Shown here in pieces: positions 61,076 through 64,000 of a stretch of DNA of 64,000 bases (position 1 is its first letter; the number at the start of each line of letters is the position of its first letter). The stretch is from Halostella pelagica (GTDB lineage Archaea > Halobacteriota > Halobacteria > Halobacteriales > Natronoarchaeaceae): contig CP040678.1 of assembly GCA_005954745.1 (NCBI GenBank), positions 2,666,001 to 2,730,000 of the forward strand. Direction: 5' to 3'. The translations under genes and the position numbers were made by a program. Under the pieces are notes generated by a model, which had not been told where the DNA came from, ran no database searches, and saw only the letters and a program-made list of their open reading frames with translations.

Positions 61076-61274
61076 AGTTACACCTCTTGCTGGGCGGGTT
61101 CGGCCAGCGAGAGAATCGACAGGTGTCGTAGTACGGGGTTAGAAGCGGGCGAAGGCCCGACCTGTAAAGTAGACACCTGCCATCGTAGTTCCACCTTAGC
61201 GGGGGGAGTGAAAAAGCGTTGCGATGCACCCGAGTGAAAAGCGGTTAGTTTCCGCAGCGGAAACGACCGTAGCG

Positions 61275-61670
61275 ATGCCCAGACGAAGAGCGTTCCTTTC
61301 GGCGGCGGTGGTCGGCGTCACCGGTTTCTCAGGATGTACCGGTCTACTGGGAACGGGAGACAGCAGCGAGCCAGACGGAAACGTCGTTGAACTCACTGGG
61401 ACCAACGAGTTCAATCCTGACGAGATGACGGTTCAGACGGGGACGACGGTGACGTGGGAGTGGACCTCCCCCAACCACAACATCATCGTCGACTCTCAGC
61501 CCGACGACGCCGACTGGGACGGACACGAACAGATAGAGAGCAGCGGGCACACGTACGAACACACCTTCACCGTCGCCGGGCAGTACGACTACTACTGCAA
61601 GCCGCACCAGTCAACGGGAATGACCGGAACTATCCACGTCGAGGAGGGAGAGGAGGAACAAGAAGAGTAG
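61275..61670 (+). CDS. Halocyanin-like copper lipoprotein
   Basis: A 131-residue plastocyanin-fold electron carrier. The N-terminus MPRRRAFLSAAVVGVTGFSGC combines a Tat-like RR motif and a lipobox with Cys at residue 21. The copper ligands are in WTSPNHNIIVD (His) and YDYYCKPHQSTGM (Cys, His, Met). NEFNPDEMTVQTGTTVTWEW is the standard halocyanin segment. ATG at 61275 was chosen for its signal; an upstream 61224 start would place 17 residues before it. A second copper protein with a different anchor is at 13352-14029. Confidence 0.92.
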   Translation: MPRRRAFLSAAVVGVTGFSGCTGLLGTGDSSEPDGNVVELTGTNEFNPDEMTVQTGTTVTWEWTSPNHNIIVDSQPDDADWDGHEQIESSGHTYEHTFTVAGQYDYYCKPHQSTGMTGTIHVEEGEEEQEE

Positions 61671-61734
61671 CGGGGGTTTTCTCGTTCAGTGGTTCGCCCG
61701 ATGATTTTTACAGATGCCGGGCGAAACTACATCT

Positions 61735-61923
61735 ATGCCAGGGAGTCCCTCGAACAGCAGACCGCTGCAGACGGTCGGCGTGATCGCAGCTCTCATCGGC
61801 GTCGTCGGATTCACCGTCTTCGGCTGGCGCTGGGGAGAGACGAGTTCCCTCACGCCGACAGTCATCGGGGCCGCGTTCGCCGCGATAGCCGTGGCGTGGA
61901 CCGTGTACGCACAGTTCCGGTGA
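61735..61923 (+). CDS. 62-residue two-helix membrane protein, paralogue 1
   Basis: A small protein, MPGSPSNSRPLQTVGVIAAL, then IGVVGFTVFGWRWGETSSLT and a second helix VIGAAFAAIAVAWTVYAQFR. It shares length, the LQ-V-G start of helix 1, the VFG motif and helix spacing with the gene at 62073, so they are tandem paralogues. Function unknown. ATG at 61735; a start at 61714 would add seven residues. Confidence 0.7.
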   Translation: MPGSPSNSRPLQTVGVIAALIGVVGFTVFGWRWGETSSLTPTVIGAAFAAIAVAWTVYAQFR

Positions 61924-62072
61924 CCACTATCAGCCAGCCGCGCCGCCGACATGCACCATAGCGGAAGTACAGCGAACTTACACCCTATTTCCGTGAGTGA
62001 ACTCGGTCGAAAGATCGCCTTATCGGCGGAACCGAGTCGTGATCTTTTCCCGCTACAGTGCATGCGGAGCGT

Positions 62073-62261
62073 ATGTCGGGTCGACACACGGAAGAACAGA
62101 CGCTCCAGGTCGTCGGCGCCGCCGCCGTCGTCGTCGGACTCGTCGGACTGGCCGTCTTCGGTCTGGAGTTCGGCCCTACCGGGGCCCGCGTGCTGACCGT
62201 ACTCGGCGTCGCCGTCGCCGCGGTTGCCGTGGTGGTGGCCGTCCTGTTGCGGGTCGATTAA
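62073..62261 (+). CDS. 62-residue two-helix membrane protein, paralogue 2
   Basis: [20 protein letters not shown], then [20 protein letters not shown], then [20 protein letters not shown]. Same length and plan as the gene at 61735. It is convergent with pyrE, whose stop region it overlaps by four bases (62258-62261). No family recognised. ATG at 62073. Confidence 0.7.
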   Translation: MSGRHTEEQTLQVVGAAAVVVGLVGLAVFGLEFGPTGARVLTVLGVAVAAVAVVVAVLLRVD

Positions 62262-62782
62262 TCCTGTTCTGCCAGCAGTTCCTCGGCGGTGACGAGCGAC
62301 TCCAGTTCGACGCCGGCGTCGGCGAGGTTCTCCCGGCCGCCCTCCTGACGGTCGACGACGACCAGGGCGCGGTTCACCGTCGCGCCCGCGTCGCGGAGCG
62401 CCTCGACCGCGTCGACGGCGCTTTGCCCCGTCGTGGCGATGTCCTCTATCACGACGACTTCCTCGCCCTCCGTCAGGTCGCCCTCGACGAGGTTGGCCGT
62501 GCCGTACTCCTTCTGTTGCTTCCGCGCGATGACGTAGGGGGTGCCGGATTTGACCGCCGTCACGGCGACCAGCGGGACGCCGCCAAGCGCCACGCCGCCT
62601 AGCTTCGCGGCGTCGACCCGCTCGGCGAACGCCTCCGCGATCAGTTCGAGACAGCGTGGGTCCGTCTCGAAGAGGTACTTGTCGACGTAGTAGTCGCTCG
62701 TCCCGCCGTGAGAGAGTTCGAACTCGCCGAACTTCACGGCGTCTGCGTCCCGCAGCGCCTCGATGAGTTCCGCGTTGGCCAT
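62258..62782 (-). CDS. pyrE: Orotate phosphoribosyltransferase
   Basis: A 174-residue enzyme joining orotate and PRPP to give orotidine monophosphate. [53 protein letters not shown] in outline, and the PRPP motif [18 protein letters not shown] match OPRTases. There is no helix-turn-helix, unlike GfcR. ATG at 62780-62782. With pyrH it gives two pyrimidine genes in the window. Confidence 0.94.
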   Translation of the reverse strand: MANAELIEALRDADAVKFGEFELSHGGTSDYYVDKYLFETDPRCLELIAEAFAERVDAAKLGGVALGGVPLVAVTAVKSGTPYVIARKQQKEYGTANLVEGDLTEGEEVVVIEDIATTGQSAVDAVEALRDAGATVNRALVVVDRQEGGRENLADAGVELESLVTAEELLAEQD

Positions 62783-62935
62783 ACGCGAGCAAGCGCGGCG
62801 ACGGGGCTTAAGCGCCGTGGAACGGAGCGAGAACGATCAGCGGACAAATGGCCGTGCTATCGTTCGCGAGCGACGCGAGGCGACGAAGTCCCCTCGGAAC
62901 GGCCGAACGGGCGGCATTTTTTGGCAGAAAGTCGT

Positions 62936-63481
62936 TTACCACGGCTCGTTTTTCAGCCCCAACCAGTATGCGGCGACGTTCGTCGTCACGTGCAGTATCG
63001 GCGTGAGAACCAGAACGACGGCCAACACGGGAAGCGTGAAGGTGTCCATCGCCCAGTCGAACGCGCCGAGAAACGTCAACAGGAGCGCTCCGACGGCGAA
63101 ATCAAGCTGGTCGAGACCGGGGAACGCGGCCCCGCGCTGGCGGCCGGTGCGGCGCTTGAGGAACGAGGCACCGATGTCGCCGAGCATGGCCCCGAGCGGC
63201 AACGCGACGACCGCTGCCGGCGGGAACGTGGGGAGGGAAACGTCAAGCGTCGCTCCGACTTCGCCGGCGGATGCCGAGAGGACGAGCGCCAGGACGGCAC
63301 CGACAAGCGTCCCGAAGAGGGTACCGCGCCAGGTTTTCCCGTCGCCGAGGATCCGGCGACCGTCCCACGTACGCCCGCCGTCTATCGGTTTCCCGCCGCC
63401 GGCGAGCACCGCGACGTTGTTCGGGACGTACGCAGGGAGCATGACCCAGAACGCCACGACAACACTCTCGAATATGTCCAT
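62936..63481 (-). CDS. carS: CDP-archaeol synthase (CDP-2,3-bis-(O-geranylgeranyl)-sn-glycerol synthase)
   Basis: A 181-residue membrane enzyme that makes CDP-archaeol from CTP and unsaturated archaetidic acid, a key step in archaeal polar lipids. FWVMLPAYVPNNVAVLAGGGKPIDGGRTWDGRRILGDGKTWRG in outline is the DUF46/CarS signature, and LGDIGASFLKRRTGRQRGA the catalytic loop. Five membrane segments. ATG at 63479-63481. Divergent from the proline dehydrogenase gene. Confidence 0.95.
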   Translation of the reverse strand: MDIFESVVVAFWVMLPAYVPNNVAVLAGGGKPIDGGRTWDGRRILGDGKTWRGTLFGTLVGAVLALVLSASAGEVGATLDVSLPTFPPAAVVALPLGAMLGDIGASFLKRRTGRQRGAAFPGLDQLDFAVGALLLTFLGAFDWAMDTFTLPVLAVVLVLTPILHVTTNVAAYWLGLKNEPW

Positions 63482-63646
63482 ACGCGCCGACAGGATTCCG
63501 CGGGTCTTAATGCACCGTGGTTTCCGTAGAAGGGAACCGACAGCGGATTCGATGTGGAGGCTCGTCGGCTGACAGGATGAGAAACGACACAGCCACCGGT
63601 CTCGGCGTCACCGTCTGCGATTGACGTTGGGTCGGATGGAGCATTT

Positions 63647-63661
63647 GTAATAAATTAAAAG
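63647..63661 (+). promoter_or_regulatory. AT-rich TATA-like element before proline dehydrogenase
   Basis: GTAATAAATTAAAAG is centred about 30 bases before the ATG at 63684, fitting a short-leader haloarchaeal promoter. It is the only AT-rich run in the 202-base divergent gap 63482-63683. Confidence 0.5.
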
Positions 63662-63683
63662 GGTCGGTGACCTACCCTCGACC

Positions 63684-64000
63684 ATGATCCCGCCGATAGC
63701 GAGCAAGTTTGTTGCGGGCGAGACGCCCGCGGCGGCTCTCGACCACTCCCGTCGCCTGAACGACAGAGATGTCGGAGCCATCCTGAACCTGCTCGGCGAA
63801 CATTACGACGAACCGGAAGCGGCGGCAAGCGACCGGGACGCGTATCTCGATCTGATAGACGACATCGCCCGCATCGACGGCGATATCTGTATCTCGGTCA
63901 AGCCGTCGCAGATCGGTCTGGACATCGGCGAAACGACGTTCAGGGAGAACCTCGAAGCTATCGTCGAACGCGCAGACGACCGAGGGGTGTTCGTCTGGGT
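63684..64000 (+). CDS. putA: Proline dehydrogenase (N-terminal fragment)
   Basis: The partial gene runs off the right edge; 105 codons are visible. MIPPIASKFVAGETPAAALD, then RRLNDRDVGAILNLLGEHYD, ISVKPSQIGLDIGE and a final VFVWV fit the N-terminal part of the archaeal/bacterial PutA proline dehydrogenase barrel, which oxidises proline to pyrroline-5-carboxylate with FAD. KPSQIG is the strand with the conserved Lys/Gln. ATG at 63684 is supported by the promoter spacing. Confidence 0.85.
   Translation, partial: MIPPIASKFVAGETPAAALDHSRRLNDRDVGAILNLLGEHYDEPEAAASDRDAYLDLIDDIARIDGDICISVKPSQIGLDIGETTFRENLEAIVERADDRGVFVW

Overview
The window is chromosomal DNA from a halophilic archaeon (class Halobacteria). 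The evidence is high GC content, strongly acidic predicted proteins, mostly leaderless genes with a TATA-like box about 25-32 bases before the start, ATGA/GTGA gene overlaps, archaeal housekeeping genes (thermosome, eS19, eL40, TiaS, Hel308-type helicase, CarS, GfcR) and several protein families known mainly from haloarchaea. I see no insertion sequence, integrase, CRISPR array, rRNA or origin. It reads as a stable core region with small dispersed repeats. The genus cannot be fixed from the sequence alone.

Layout. 0-14 kb: pyrH with the start of lysyl-tRNA synthetase, an acidic secreted surface protein, MobB-MoaE, a site-2 protease, thiL, a flippase-like membrane protein, eS19, an orphan ABC ATPase, a cation/proton antiporter with RCK domains, an acyl-CoA ligase, an MBL hydrolase and a copper protein. 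14-24 kb: serS, a frameshifted membrane gene, a SnoaL-like protein, a long peroxiredoxin, tsr3, eL40, an MBL hydrolase, DUF5786, DUF99, family 4 UDG, a HAD hydrolase, hisH and a SWIM-like protein. 24-33 kb: trm1, a BrkB fusion protein, PAP2 phosphatase, divergent glnA/lrp, a GNAT enzyme, the thermosome, an SRAP protein and tRNA-Ser(GGA). 33-46 kb: RidA, cydAB, ilvA, a gamma-glutamylcyclotransferase, a second PGF-CTERM protein, citrate synthase, a PhoU/TrkA-C protein, an aspartoacylase-like enzyme and a threonine synthase-like enzyme. 46-64 kb: a phnDCE-type ABC importer behind an AT-rich promoter region, an inositol monophosphatase-like enzyme, NUDIX, tiaS, an HTH regulator, glutaredoxin, an NCS2 permease, Hel308-type helicase, gfcR, thrS, halocyanin, two 62-residue membrane paralogues, pyrE, carS and the start of proline dehydrogenase.

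Themes. Several genes serve translation and tRNA biology (lysS, serS, thrS, trm1, tiaS, tsr3, eS19, eL40, tRNA-Ser), pyrimidine synthesis (pyrH, pyrE), nitrogen control (glnA/lrp), respiration and copper proteins (cydAB, two halocyanins) and DNA maintenance (UDG, SRAP, Hel308).

The least explained signal is non-coding. Three copies of an approximately 80-base near-palindrome each begin exactly at the TGA stop codon of an unrelated gene (tsr3, NUDIX, glutaredoxin). Two larger elements each start immediately after a stop codon with AAAGCCCTTG and keep 8-bp and 9-bp hairpins whose sequences differ but remain self-complementary. A third palindromic family has two copies. These stop-linked structured elements are my best candidate for something undescribed in this window.
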